64,000 nt of DNA, from the IMG/VR virus record IMGVR_UViG_3300017990_000012, positions 60,753 to 124,752 of that record; one strand, given 5' to 3'. Shown here one piece after another: positions 32,874 to 40,402 of this stretch (position 1 is its first letter; the number at the start of each line of letters is the position of its first letter). Both the position numbers and the translations under genes were made by a program. This stretch comes from a virus. Below the pieces are notes generated by a model that saw only the letters and a program-made list of their open reading frames with translations, was not told the DNA's origin and did no database searches.

Positions 32874-33239
32874 TTGAGCGAGAAGAGGTCGGAGCGGGTG
32901 CGGGAGTGGGCGCGATACAAGGTGAGGATGGGTAAGTGCCGGGAGCAGTCTTGTAATGTGGAGATCGTTTCAGAGACGCCAGAGGGGCGCCTGTGCCTCG
33001 AACACTACTGCAGGCTCCCGTCATGCGTGGAGTGTGGAAAGGCGGCCTCAGGAGGGGCTCGTCTTTGCGCTGAGTGCGAGAAGAAGAGGGATGAAGCGCT
33101 TGGGATGACATCCTCTTTGAGCTACCACGAGGAGGTGTCCGGGCATGATACGATTGGAATGGGTGGCATGAATCAGATGCGAAGGAGAATGTGGGGAACG
33201 AACCCCGATGGGTCGAAGAAGAAAAAGAAAGCGAGTTGA
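32874..33239 (+). CDS. Cys-rich protein, tandem paralogue of 32472
   Basis: 121 residues from TTG 32874 (SD GAGGTGGAG). Shares the N-terminal 70 residues with the previous gene product; the C-terminus differs and ends in a Lys-rich tail. Function unknown. Confidence 0.55.
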   Translation: MSEKRSERVREWARYKVRMGKCREQSCNVEIVSETPEGRLCLEHYCRLPSCVECGKAASGGARLCAECEKKRDEALGMTSSLSYHEEVSGHDTIGMGGMNQMRRRMWGTNPDGSKKKKKAS

Positions 33240-33242
33240 AAT

Positions 33243-33506
33243 ATGGCACGGGCTATTGTTGGCGCTGCTGATGCGATTGCACAGAAGGACGAGTCCGATC
33301 GTAAGATGAGGCAGGCGGTTTTGGATGCGTTGAAGGAGGAGTTTCCGTGGGGGTGCAGGGTCATGTCGGAAGATATGACTGCAACGGTTGTGGGTTGGTA
33401 TGCAGATCGTCTTGTCGTTCTGGATGGTGACAATGGGCTCGGGAGTATTCAGGTGACTCAGCATGATGGGCGTCTGAGTGTCGCGAAGCTGGATGATGGA
33501 GAGTGA
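33243..33506 (+). CDS. hypothetical protein
   Basis: 87 residues; helical N-terminus and a beta-rich C-terminal half (ATVVGWYADRLVVLDGD). No family is recognised. Confidence 0.5.
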   Translation: MARAIVGAADAIAQKDESDRKMRQAVLDALKEEFPWGCRVMSEDMTATVVGWYADRLVVLDGDNGLGSIQVTQHDGRLSVAKLDDGE

Positions 33507-33507
33507 G

Positions 33508-33744
33508 ATGCTCTACAGAAACAAGACGTGCATCGTTTGTCGGGAGAGGGGCACCTGGGAGGACTTTGGGTCGACGTGCCCATCTTGCAGGCGGGAAGCC
33601 GAAGAAGAGAAGAAGAGGGAGCACCTTGAGGCGCTAAAGAAGCTCTCGGTTGAGGAGCGTCTCGCGAGGATCGAGGAGCAGTTGTACGACCGTCCGTGGT
33701 CGAAGATGGGCTGGAGACCAGAGCCAAGATTGGGTGGACAATGA
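33508..33744 (+). CDS. small zinc-knuckle protein
   Basis: 78 residues. CIVC and CPSC form a zinc ribbon (about 8-30), followed by a charged helix. Its last codons overlap the DHH gene by 4 nt. Confidence 0.55.
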   Translation: MLYRNKTCIVCRERGTWEDFGSTCPSCRREAEEEKKREHLEALKKLSVEERLARIEEQLYDRPWSKMGWRPEPRLGGQ

Positions 33745-34709
33745 GCAAGCATCACATCATTTATCACAACGACGCGGATGGGTACGCTTCGGCTGCGATT
33801 GCGTATCGTTTCCTGACAATGGAGAAGGATAACAGGGTTCCCGAGGATGACGTTGTCTTTCATCCGTTCACCTATGGTATGCGGTTCCCTGGCGAGATCG
33901 ACAGAATGAGAGATCTTGTCTACATACTCGACTTCAGTTTTCAGCCGGAGGGATTGATGGTGGAATTGGCTGAAGATTTTGGTGGTCGATTGGTTTGGAT
34001 CGATCATCATCAGACGAGCTTGGATGCAGAAGAGGAGCACCATGAGCTGGGGAGGGTTCCTGGGATGCGACGTGTAGTCTGGTCGGAGTCTGTGCCGGAT
34101 CCGATTTCTGGGTGCGAATTGGCGTGGGCTCACTTTTTCATGTTGGACAATCCTCCGTTCGTAATCAGGATGATTGGGGACTGGGATGTCTGGAGGTGGA
34201 AGGAAAAGGATGAGTTGACGCAGAAGTATGTGCAGGGGCTGCAGTATTACTTGAAGGCGTCTGGTGCGGACCCCAAGGATGATCATGCTCTTGGCATGTG
34301 GCTCGGGATGATGGAGTTGACGAAAACTGACATTGTTCGATCTTGTTGTGAGCCAGGGATCAAAGTGATGGAGTACCAGAAGCGGGAATGGCGCAAGATG
34401 ATGGGGGAGAGATCCTTCGAGGCAACGTTTGCCGGGATGAATGCGATCGTTGTGAACGAGAAGGGGAACTCCACCATGTTCGACGGGTTCTACGATCCGG
34501 AGAAGCACACCGTCATGGTCGCATTCCATATGACCGGGCTCAATGTGACCGTTTCGATGTACACGGAGAAGACCGAGGATCTTCGCCTTGGAAGGATTGC
34601 GAAATCACTCGGGGAGAAGGCTGGGAGCAAGTCCGGTGGTGGACATGCTGGCGCTGCTGGGTTCCAGTGCGACCTTCAGTTTTTTGAGAAGATCTGCCAG
34701 GTGAAATAG
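33741..34709 (+). CDS. DHH/DHHA1 phosphoesterase
   Basis: 322 residues. Motif I HNDADG (D11, D13), D64 in ILDFSF, DHH at 88-90, and the C-terminal DHHA1 GGGH at 299-302. This family includes oligoribonuclease NrnA, cyclic-di-nucleotide hydrolases and RecJ-like enzymes. Length fits NrnA-type enzymes; degradation of short RNA or signalling dinucleotides is plausible but unproven. ATG 33741 overlaps the previous stop. Confidence 0.88.
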   Translation: MSKHHIIYHNDADGYASAAIAYRFLTMEKDNRVPEDDVVFHPFTYGMRFPGEIDRMRDLVYILDFSFQPEGLMVELAEDFGGRLVWIDHHQTSLDAEEEHHELGRVPGMRRVVWSESVPDPISGCELAWAHFFMLDNPPFVIRMIGDWDVWRWKEKDELTQKYVQGLQYYLKASGADPKDDHALGMWLGMMELTKTDIVRSCCEPGIKVMEYQKREWRKMMGERSFEATFAGMNAIVVNEKGNSTMFDGFYDPEKHTVMVAFHMTGLNVTVSMYTEKTEDLRLGRIAKSLGEKAGSKSGGGHAGAAGFQCDLQFFEKICQVK

Positions 34710-34718
34710 GAGGGTGAA

Positions 34719-34952
34719 ATGGGAAGGGGATATTCGGACGAGAAGGGCTCGTATCCTGGGTTGGCGGGGTGGATGGAATGGCTTTTTTGGAGGAAGCTAT
34801 GTGTTCGGCCAGACTGGGGGTGTGAGTGGGATGGGCAGAAGTGGTTCGAATTCCTCCGGATCAGGAGCCTTGTCGGGTGGTGGTACAACTTCACCGGAAG
34901 GATCGCGTCCAAGTTTCACAAGATGAATTGTCCGAAGTGCGCGGGCCGTTGA
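34719..34952 (+). CDS. small Trp-rich protein
   Basis: 77 residues with seven tryptophans or more (GWMEWLFWRK, WYNF) and a terminal CPKC. SD AGGAGGGTG. Possibly membrane-interfacial. No family is recognised. Confidence 0.5.
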   Translation: MGRGYSDEKGSYPGLAGWMEWLFWRKLCVRPDWGCEWDGQKWFEFLRIRSLVGWWYNFTGRIASKFHKMNCPKCAGR

Positions 34953-34968
34953 GGCCCAGGAGGAAGAG

Positions 34969-35289
34969 ATGTATTTTTGTGGTGAGTACGTTTTCGACAA
35001 GACGCATTGGTTTGTGGAGATCCCGGCCCTGGGAGTGCAGAGCCAGGGGTTCACTCCCGAGGATGCGATGGTCATGGTGTGCGATGCCGTGATGAACCTG
35101 GTGAACGAGGACGGGTTCGTGGTCGAGGCGTACCGCGATCCGAGCCTGGGTGAAAGGAACTTCCGGATCAAGGCGAACAATCCGGACCTCTTGGCGTTGT
35201 TCCATACGTTCAGGGAGTCGATCGGCAATCCGGATGTGCCGGTGCGGCGCTGGGAAGATGTGAAGGCTGAGTTTTTTGAGCGAACTTGA
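34969..35289 (+). CDS. HicB-like protein
   Basis: 106 residues. WFVEIPALGVQSQGFTPEDA followed by a helix resembles the HicB partial-RNase H fold (family consensus Pel.G....T.eEA). No HicA-like toxin lies next to it. The TGA stop is formed inside dyad copy 12. It could be an orphan antitoxin. Confidence 0.55.
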   Translation: MYFCGEYVFDKTHWFVEIPALGVQSQGFTPEDAMVMVCDAVMNLVNEDGFVVEAYRDPSLGERNFRIKANNPDLLALFHTFRESIGNPDVPVRRWEDVKAEFFERT

Positions 35290-35294
35290 GTTCG
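35281..35294 (+). repeat. 14-bp dyad copy 12 (TG centre), supplies stop codon
   Basis: CGAACTTGAGTTCG; CGA-ACT-TGA ends the HicB-like gene. It ends 14 nt before ATG 35309, directly 5' of GGGAGG. Confidence 0.85.
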
Positions 35295-35308
35295 CGGGAG
35301 GTTGAGAG

Positions 35309-35578
35309 ATGGCGGCTGCAATTGATAGAGTTGTCGAAATGGTCGAGAGTGCTCGTGAGCTGAGGACGAGTGATCTGATTGATCTGATCACGGGAGTTGG
35401 GTCCATCCTGAAAGGGAGGGAAGGGGCCATACTTTCTGAGTCGTACGTGTCAGTTGAGGTCCCAGATGAGCACTCGGGTGTGGTTGGGATGTATATTCAA
35501 AGGAGGCCCGGGCCAATAAAGACGGTGAAGATCAATCTCATGTTCAACAGGAAGCACATAGGGGAAGGTGGAGATTGA
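35309..35578 (+). CDS. hypothetical protein
   Basis: 89 residues; good SD GGGAGG. Helical N-terminus, beta-rich C-terminus (GVVGMYIQRRPGPIKTVKI). No family is recognised. Confidence 0.5.
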   Translation: MAAAIDRVVEMVESARELRTSDLIDLITGVGSILKGREGAILSESYVSVEVPDEHSGVVGMYIQRRPGPIKTVKINLMFNRKHIGEGGD

Positions 35579-35865
35579 TGCCGAAGTATAGAAAGAAGCC
35601 GGTGGTGATTGAGGCGTTTCAGTTCACCGAGGATGCGTCGCATGATCGGGACAATTGGCCGGAGTGGCTCAAGATGGCGTGGTTTGATTATGGGTATGGT
35701 GCTCCTGGCGGTCTGTGGTTAATGGGTTCGACGTGGTACTGTGGAACACTGGAGGGGCAAAACAAGATAACGCTTGGTGATTTCATCATCCAGGGGGTGG
35801 ATGGCGAGATCTATCCGTGCAAGCCGGATATCTTCCACCGGACATATGAGGCTGTTGGTGGGTGA
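35578..35865 (+). CDS. conserved phage protein of the KYRKKPVVIEA type
   Basis: 95 residues. The opening PKYRKKPVVIEAFQF is a very common start of small phage proteins of unknown function. The rest is beta-rich with aromatic turns and ends GDFIIQGVDGEIYPCKPDIF, which also recurs in this group. Confidence 0.7.
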   Translation: MPKYRKKPVVIEAFQFTEDASHDRDNWPEWLKMAWFDYGYGAPGGLWLMGSTWYCGTLEGQNKITLGDFIIQGVDGEIYPCKPDIFHRTYEAVGG

Positions 35866-36178
35866 CGGTGTTGTTTCTGTCGTTGACTTCAAGAACAAGC
35901 AGGCGATTGATCTGAAGGACAAGCCGGTCGGCGGATGCAACCACATGCGGCTGAGCGTTGATCCTGTGCTCCGGGTGGTTGAGTGCTCTCTGTGTGGGGC
36001 AAAGCTGGATCCTGTTCAGGTGCTTGTTGAGTTCGCGAAGCGAGAGAGGCGCATGAGTTATACGCGCCAAGCCTACGAGGATGCTCGGAAGAAGACCCAG
36101 GATCTGTCTGCGGAAGAGAGGCGCATCAAGGCTAGGATCCGTCGCGCGGAAAAGAAGCTGAAGGGGATCGAAGGTTGA
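35858..36178 (+). CDS. hypothetical zinc-knuckle protein
   Basis: 106 residues from GTG 35858 (GAGG 7 nt upstream); ATG 35846 is possible but lacks an SD. CNH ... ECSLCGAKLD suggests a zinc site; the C-terminal half is a basic helix. Confidence 0.5.
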   Translation: MGDGVVSVVDFKNKQAIDLKDKPVGGCNHMRLSVDPVLRVVECSLCGAKLDPVQVLVEFAKRERRMSYTRQAYEDARKKTQDLSAEERRIKARIRRAEKKLKGIEG

Positions 36179-36639
36179 GTGAAATCCAGTACAAAATAGA
36201 ACATCAGATGCAACCGGATCAGAAGTCCTGCGTGTCCACATGCGTGGCTATGCTGTTGGGGGTCCCGGCCACGGGTCAGCAGCTTGTCAGATTCCAGGGC
36301 GACTACTTCGATGATAGAGAGACGGCGTCCTCGTTTCTGCGCAGGAAGGGCATGAAGAACCGGGCGCTCTTGACCGAGGATCGCACGATGAACTTCGGGC
36401 GCGTCTACATCCTGTCGGTCCCATCGCTGAACAACGTTGGTGGAATGCATGCGATCGTCGTTGACATGCGGGACGTGATGGAGATCTATGACCCGCAGAA
36501 AGGGACCGGGAAGAAGTACTACGGGACGGACGGCGACGGGCAGGAGTTGGTTTCGTACAACCTGGATGTGGTCGTGGATTGCTACGATCACTACCGGGAT
36601 AAGATGGATCGTGAAAAAAGGAGAATGCAGGATGAGTAG
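36175..36639 (+). CDS. C39-like papain-fold protein
   Basis: 154 residues from TTG 36175. QPDQKSCVSTCVAMLLG puts Cys19 after a Gln; GGMHAIVVD gives His92 and IYDP gives Asp106. This is the Cys-His-Asp order of C39-type peptidases that trim bacteriocins or act as papain-like hydrolases. No ABC transporter is nearby, so the substrate is unknown. Confidence 0.65.
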   Translation: MSEIQYKIEHQMQPDQKSCVSTCVAMLLGVPATGQQLVRFQGDYFDDRETASSFLRRKGMKNRALLTEDRTMNFGRVYILSVPSLNNVGGMHAIVVDMRDVMEIYDPQKGTGKKYYGTDGDGQELVSYNLDVVVDCYDHYRDKMDREKRRMQDE

Positions 36640-36904
36640 TGGAGTTGAGAGCAGAAGTGTTGCGACGTTGCATGGTGTTCTTCGTGTTGAGAGGGATGAA
36701 CCTTTGCCGAGGGTGATGTTTGTGGTTGCGAAAGATGGAGATGGAGAAGTTGATGCACGCAATTTTGTTTTGTTGTCGGCGCTTTCTCCTGAGCTGCAGA
36801 AGGCTGTGAGAGATGAGTTCCGGGAGAAGTCGGTTACGTCAAGGGATATGATTGATCAGCTTCATCCGGAAACGCAGGAAGAACTCAAGATGGGAAGGAT
36901 CTAG
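36632..36904 (+). CDS. hypothetical protein
   Basis: 90 residues; ATG 36632 with SD AAAAGGAG further upstream. Beta-rich first half and helical second half. No family is recognised. Confidence 0.5.
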   Translation: MSSGVESRSVATLHGVLRVERDEPLPRVMFVVAKDGDGEVDARNFVLLSALSPELQKAVRDEFREKSVTSRDMIDQLHPETQEELKMGRI

Positions 36905-37426
36905 ATGGAAGGCTGTCAGAGATGCATCATGTTTGATGGTGGTGTTTCGGGTGCTCGTTTTAGCGAGGACAGGATCTACAGATACAAGCTCTGGAGGATG
37001 TGGGATCCGGCGAAGGACTCTGTGGTGTTCGTTGGTCTCAACCCTTCCACGGCTGATGAGAATGTCGATGATCCAACGGTGAGACGGTGCATTGGATATG
37101 CGAAGGATTGGGGGTACGGGTCGATTTTCATGCTCAACATCTTTGCTTTTAGGGCGACAGATCCACGGGAGATGAAGTTGTCAGAGGATCCTGTTGGGGC
37201 AATGAATGATTCGTTCTTGGTAGAGGCGTCCAAGGGTTCTGGGTTGGTAGTTGGGTGCTGGGGGGCGCATGGTGGTCATCTCGGGCGCGGGAGAGCTGTT
37301 CTTGAAATGATGAGAGAAAACGGGATTCGAGTTCATTGCCTCGGGTTGACAAAGGCAGGTCATCCGAAGCATCCGCTGTACCTGAGAAAAGACTTGGTTC
37401 CTGTTCTGATGAATGGAGAAGGTTGA
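36905..37426 (+). CDS. DUF1643 family protein
   Basis: 173 residues. YRYKLWRMWD, VGLNPSTADENVDDPTVRR and NIFAFRATDP are the DUF1643 signatures. The family is widespread in phages and bacteria and is without an established function; it may be a nucleotide or DNA glycosylase-like fold. Shares one base with the next ATG. Confidence 0.88.
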   Translation: MEGCQRCIMFDGGVSGARFSEDRIYRYKLWRMWDPAKDSVVFVGLNPSTADENVDDPTVRRCIGYAKDWGYGSIFMLNIFAFRATDPREMKLSEDPVGAMNDSFLVEASKGSGLVVGCWGAHGGHLGRGRAVLEMMRENGIRVHCLGLTKAGHPKHPLYLRKDLVPVLMNGEG

Positions 37427-38064
37427 TGACTGGAAGGAACATTGTTGTTTGGTCGGGAGGGGCGGACTCGACGCTCGTGTTGAACGACTACGCAGGCGTT
37501 TCATCTGAGGATTACCCGGTGGTGGCTCTTTCGGTTGCGGGGCACCGTTTTCTGGGTTCTGAGTTCCTGAAGGCCCAGGGGAAGGCGCAGGCGGAGTACC
37601 TGAAGCTGGCGAAGAAGCGCGGGTACCATATCAGGCACGAAAAGATCCTGTTCTCCGGGAACTACGATTGGGGGGTGAAGAAGAACTGCCGTGATGATGG
37701 GGCTCCTTCAGCGCAGTCGGTGATGTGGCTCTCTGCCGTGATGAACGTTGTGGGCGAAGGAGACAAGGTCCATTTCGGCTACATCAAGGGGGACTGCTTC
37801 TGGCACTACCGGGAGCAGTTCGAGGCCGCGTTTGGCGCCCTGTGCGCCCTGAAGGGGGTCAAGGCGAAGTTGAACTATCGCCTGGAGTGGGAAAGGAAGG
37901 GGGACGTCTTGAGGAGGCTGAAGGGGGCAAAGATTCCGCAGAGGTGTTGGTTCTCGTGCGAGTATACGAAGAATGGAAAGCCGTGTGGGTCGTGTGCGAA
38001 GTGCGATGAGATCAAGATGGCGAAGTTGGACTGGCGGTTCAAAAGCAGCAAGAGGCCGGAGTGA
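37426..38064 (+). CDS. QueC-like PP-loop ATPase
   Basis: 212 residues. SGGADST at 10-16 is the PP-loop. Cys178, Cys187, Cys190 and Cys193 (C-x8-C-x2-C-x2-C) match the zinc site of QueC, which makes 7-cyano-7-deazaguanine (preQ0). Phages use preQ0-type bases to shield DNA from restriction. No queD, queE, folE or dpdA homologue is seen in the window, so partners would be elsewhere or from the host. Related PP-loop enzymes (PAPS reductase-like, TilS-like) are alternatives. Confidence 0.7.
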   Translation: MTGRNIVVWSGGADSTLVLNDYAGVSSEDYPVVALSVAGHRFLGSEFLKAQGKAQAEYLKLAKKRGYHIRHEKILFSGNYDWGVKKNCRDDGAPSAQSVMWLSAVMNVVGEGDKVHFGYIKGDCFWHYREQFEAAFGALCALKGVKAKLNYRLEWERKGDVLRRLKGAKIPQRCWFSCEYTKNGKPCGSCAKCDEIKMAKLDWRFKSSKRPE

Positions 38065-38066
38065 CA

Positions 38067-38270
38067 ATGATCAGGGTCGAGACGGGTTGCTACCATGTTA
38101 CTGTCGAGAATGGGGTTGCGTCGATGCCACCGCGCCCGTATCCAGAGGCTGTGGTTCCGAAAGGTGAGGTTGTGATCGAATGCGATGGTGTATATGACTG
38201 CTTTGTGTTCTCTGGTGGGGATGTTGATCCCAGGAAAAGGGCTGTTGAGCTGGTCGAGGAGAGGTTTTGA
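38067..38270 (+). CDS. hypothetical small beta-rich protein
   Basis: 67 residues; ATG 38067 with SD GGAG, GTG 38061 is an alternative overlapping the QueC-like stop. Beta-rich with a helical end. No family is recognised. Confidence 0.5.
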   Translation: MIRVETGCYHVTVENGVASMPPRPYPEAVVPKGEVVIECDGVYDCFVFSGGDVDPRKRAVELVEERF

Positions 38271-38272
38271 AG

Positions 38273-38770
38273 ATGGGTGATGTGAAGAAGTCAAACATTG
38301 GGACGTCGTTTGATTCCTTCCTGGAGGAAGAAGGGATCATGGATGATGTAGATCGGGATGCGCAGAGGCGAATCAAGAAGATGAAGGGACTGCGATTTAG
38401 GATAGTAAAATGTGGTCCTGGTGCGTATTTTGTGCAGCGCAGAAGGTGGTTTGGATGGGAAACGCAGTGCGGATATCATCGTGGTGCGCCGGGCGACTTT
38501 GCATATCGGTATTGTGAGGCAGCGAATCCGTATGCATTGATCGATCACACGATCCCAGATCTGATAAGTGAGTTTGAGAAGCCGACCTTGCCGAAGGCGA
38601 GGGTTAGAGAGATGAGAAGAATGAGGGCGTATCGCCTGAGGGGCATTACAGGTGTTGTCGATCTTGAAAGGGCAACGAGGAAGCTCCTTGATCATCAGGC
38701 CACGAATCCTCCGCATACAGAGTTCGTCCCGCCTGGAGATATTCCTATGGAGTGGGAAGTGTCAATGTAA
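38273..38770 (+). CDS. hypothetical basic protein
   Basis: 165 residues. ATG 38273 is 8 nt after GAGGAGAGG. Arg/Lys-rich throughout (RRIKKMKGLRFRIVK, REMRRMRAYRLR), consistent with RNA or DNA binding. No family is recognised. Confidence 0.55.
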   Translation: MGDVKKSNIGTSFDSFLEEEGIMDDVDRDAQRRIKKMKGLRFRIVKCGPGAYFVQRRRWFGWETQCGYHRGAPGDFAYRYCEAANPYALIDHTIPDLISEFEKPTLPKARVREMRRMRAYRLRGITGVVDLERATRKLLDHQATNPPHTEFVPPGDIPMEWEVSM

Positions 38771-38819
38771 CGCGTGTCGGGGTAGCAAGATGGTGGATCC
38801 TGGGATTCAGGAGAGAGTA

Positions 38820-39149
38820 ATGGCTGATAGTTTTTGGAAGATCATGGCGAAGAAGCGTCGTGAGCAACGGCAGGCTCCTGCGGAGTCAGAGGTTCCGCGC
38901 CACAAGAGGCGCAAGCCGAAGAGGAAGCGGTACACGGTCGAGATGAAGCGTAGGCCGGAGCAGAAGTGCTGGTTCTCTTGGCACAAGGAGTGGAGCTGCC
39001 ACGGGAAGTACGAGACTTTGAAGAGCGCGAAGCAGGCGATGAGGAGTCTGAAGAAGGATCGGCTGTGGGGGGAATACCTGCACCGGATCGTGGATGATGG
39101 GACCGGCCAGGTCCTGGTGACGAATGAAGAGGAGATGCCAGATGAGTAG
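38820..39149 (+). CDS. hypothetical highly basic protein
   Basis: 109 residues; ATG 38820 6 nt after AGGAG. The Lys/Arg run (PRHKRRKPKRKRYTVEMKRR) and the later YETLKSAKQAMRSLKK helix suggest nucleic acid binding. No family is recognised. Confidence 0.55.
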   Translation: MADSFWKIMAKKRREQRQAPAESEVPRHKRRKPKRKRYTVEMKRRPEQKCWFSWHKEWSCHGKYETLKSAKQAMRSLKKDRLWGEYLHRIVDDGTGQVLVTNEEEMPDE

Positions 39150-39447
39150 TGAAGAGAAGCCAAAGATTCAGCGACCGAGTGTCAGGCCAAAGGGGCAGGG
39201 AATGCGGGGTGAAAATGCGTCATTTGCGATGAATAAAAAGGTGATTCCCATTGCCACGTACAGCACCATTGAGAGGGAAGGCGCGTTTCTGGAGGTCTCG
39301 CACGGATCTGAACGGGTGCTGGGGCTGAATGTGGTTTTTGCGGACGTGGATCAGATGTGTGCGAGTGGGGGTTGTGAGTGGTGCGATCGCCTCCGTTCCA
39401 GGATTCGATCTCGTGTCGATCCGTCGATGATGAGAGTGGGCAACTGA
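39142..39447 (+). CDS. hypothetical protein
   Basis: 101 residues, overlapping the previous gene by 8 nt. Central beta strands (AFLEVSHGSERVLGLNVVF) and a CASGGCEWC cluster near the end. Confidence 0.5.
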   Translation: MSSEEKPKIQRPSVRPKGQGMRGENASFAMNKKVIPIATYSTIEREGAFLEVSHGSERVLGLNVVFADVDQMCASGGCEWCDRLRSRIRSRVDPSMMRVGN

Positions 39448-39505
39448 CGCGGGACTGGCAGAGAACAGCAAGGGCATGCAAGTGCTCCGGCAAAGGAGAA
39501 TGAAA

Positions 39506-39865
39506 ATGGTGACAGTTGAGATGATGAAAGAGGCCCTGGAGGGTCATGTCGATGAGCTTCGGAAGAGCCTGAGCCGGAACAGGAAGCTCCTGAAGTCAGT
39601 GGGGAGGTGGCGAGCGACAGTCGATGCTCATCTGGATGCTGCCCGGGTATGCTTTGATGGGTTGGCCACAGGTGATCCCGTGGAGGAGATCGAGTACGAG
39701 CCGGAGACTGGGAAGCCATACGTGTGCATCGTCCTTCCTGTGAAAGAGGACCTGGAGGCGGTCCTGGCGGCGAACCAGGAGTACTACAAGAGGATCAGCC
39801 GTCACAACTTCTCCGACATGGTTGTGCTCAGCGTGGTTCCCGGGAAGGATGGAGAGGATGGTTGA
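39506..39865 (+). CDS. hypothetical protein
   Basis: 119 residues; ATG 39506 is 7 nt after AAGGAG. Helical N-terminus (ALEGHVDELRKSLSRNRKLL) and an alpha/beta C-terminus. No family is recognised. Confidence 0.5.
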   Translation: MVTVEMMKEALEGHVDELRKSLSRNRKLLKSVGRWRATVDAHLDAARVCFDGLATGDPVEEIEYEPETGKPYVCIVLPVKEDLEAVLAANQEYYKRISRHNFSDMVVLSVVPGKDGEDG

Positions 39866-40400
39866 TGTGAACGCTGAAAAGGAAGAGTTGTTCTTCGAGG
39901 CGGAGACGAGGAAGCATCAGCAGGAGGTCTCAAAGAACATGGTCTCTTTTGCGATGGAGATCCTCCGGAGGGCCACGGTGCATGATGCTTCGAAGTTGGT
40001 GTCGCCGGAGCGCGAGATCTTCATCCGGATGACTCCGAGGTTGCGCGAGCTGACCTATGGCTCGGACGAGTACAAGGCTGCGCTGGAGGAGCTGGGGGAG
40101 GCGCTGACGCACCACTACAGCAAGAACTCTCATCACCCTGAGCACTTTGGCACCGATCCGAGTAGCAGCGTCGATGGGATGAGCCTGTTCGATGTGGTGG
40201 AGATGCTCTGCGACTGGATGGCGGCTACAAAGCGGCACGCTGACGGGAGCATTCAAGAGAGCCTGGAGATTAACCAGGATCGGTTCAAGATCCCCTCTCA
40301 ACTCGTGGGCATCATGCGCAACACTGTGCCGGAGATCGGGATGGACGAGGGGTACGAAGACCCAATTCAAAAGGCGAACTCAAGTTCGCAGGAGGGATGA
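39858..40400 (+). CDS. DUF5662 family protein (HD-like)
   Basis: 180 residues. HDASKL (H42-D43), THHYSKNSHHPEH (84-96) and MSLFDVVEMLCDWMAATKRH are DUF5662 features; the His/Asp layout suggests an HD-type metal-dependent phosphohydrolase acting on nucleotides. Dyad copy 13 encodes ANSSS in the last residues. Confidence 0.8.
   Translation: MVDVNAEKEELFFEAETRKHQQEVSKNMVSFAMEILRRATVHDASKLVSPEREIFIRMTPRLRELTYGSDEYKAALEELGEALTHHYSKNSHHPEHFGTDPSSSVDGMSLFDVVEMLCDWMAATKRHADGSIQESLEINQDRFKIPSQLVGIMRNTVPEIGMDEGYEDPIQKANSSSQEG
40375..40388 (+). repeat. 14-bp dyad copy 13 (CA centre), before RBS
   Basis: CGAACTCAAGTTCG in the last codons of the DUF5662 gene (Asn-Ser-Ser-Ser); ends 14 nt before ATG 40403 and directly 5' of AGGAGG. 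Confidence 0.85.
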
Positions 40401-40402
40401 AA

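Noticed and set aside
34841-34870. GGTTCGAATTCC resembling a tRNA T-arm
   Set aside because: No matching acceptor or anticodon stem surrounds it, and it lies within a coherent protein-coding gene.
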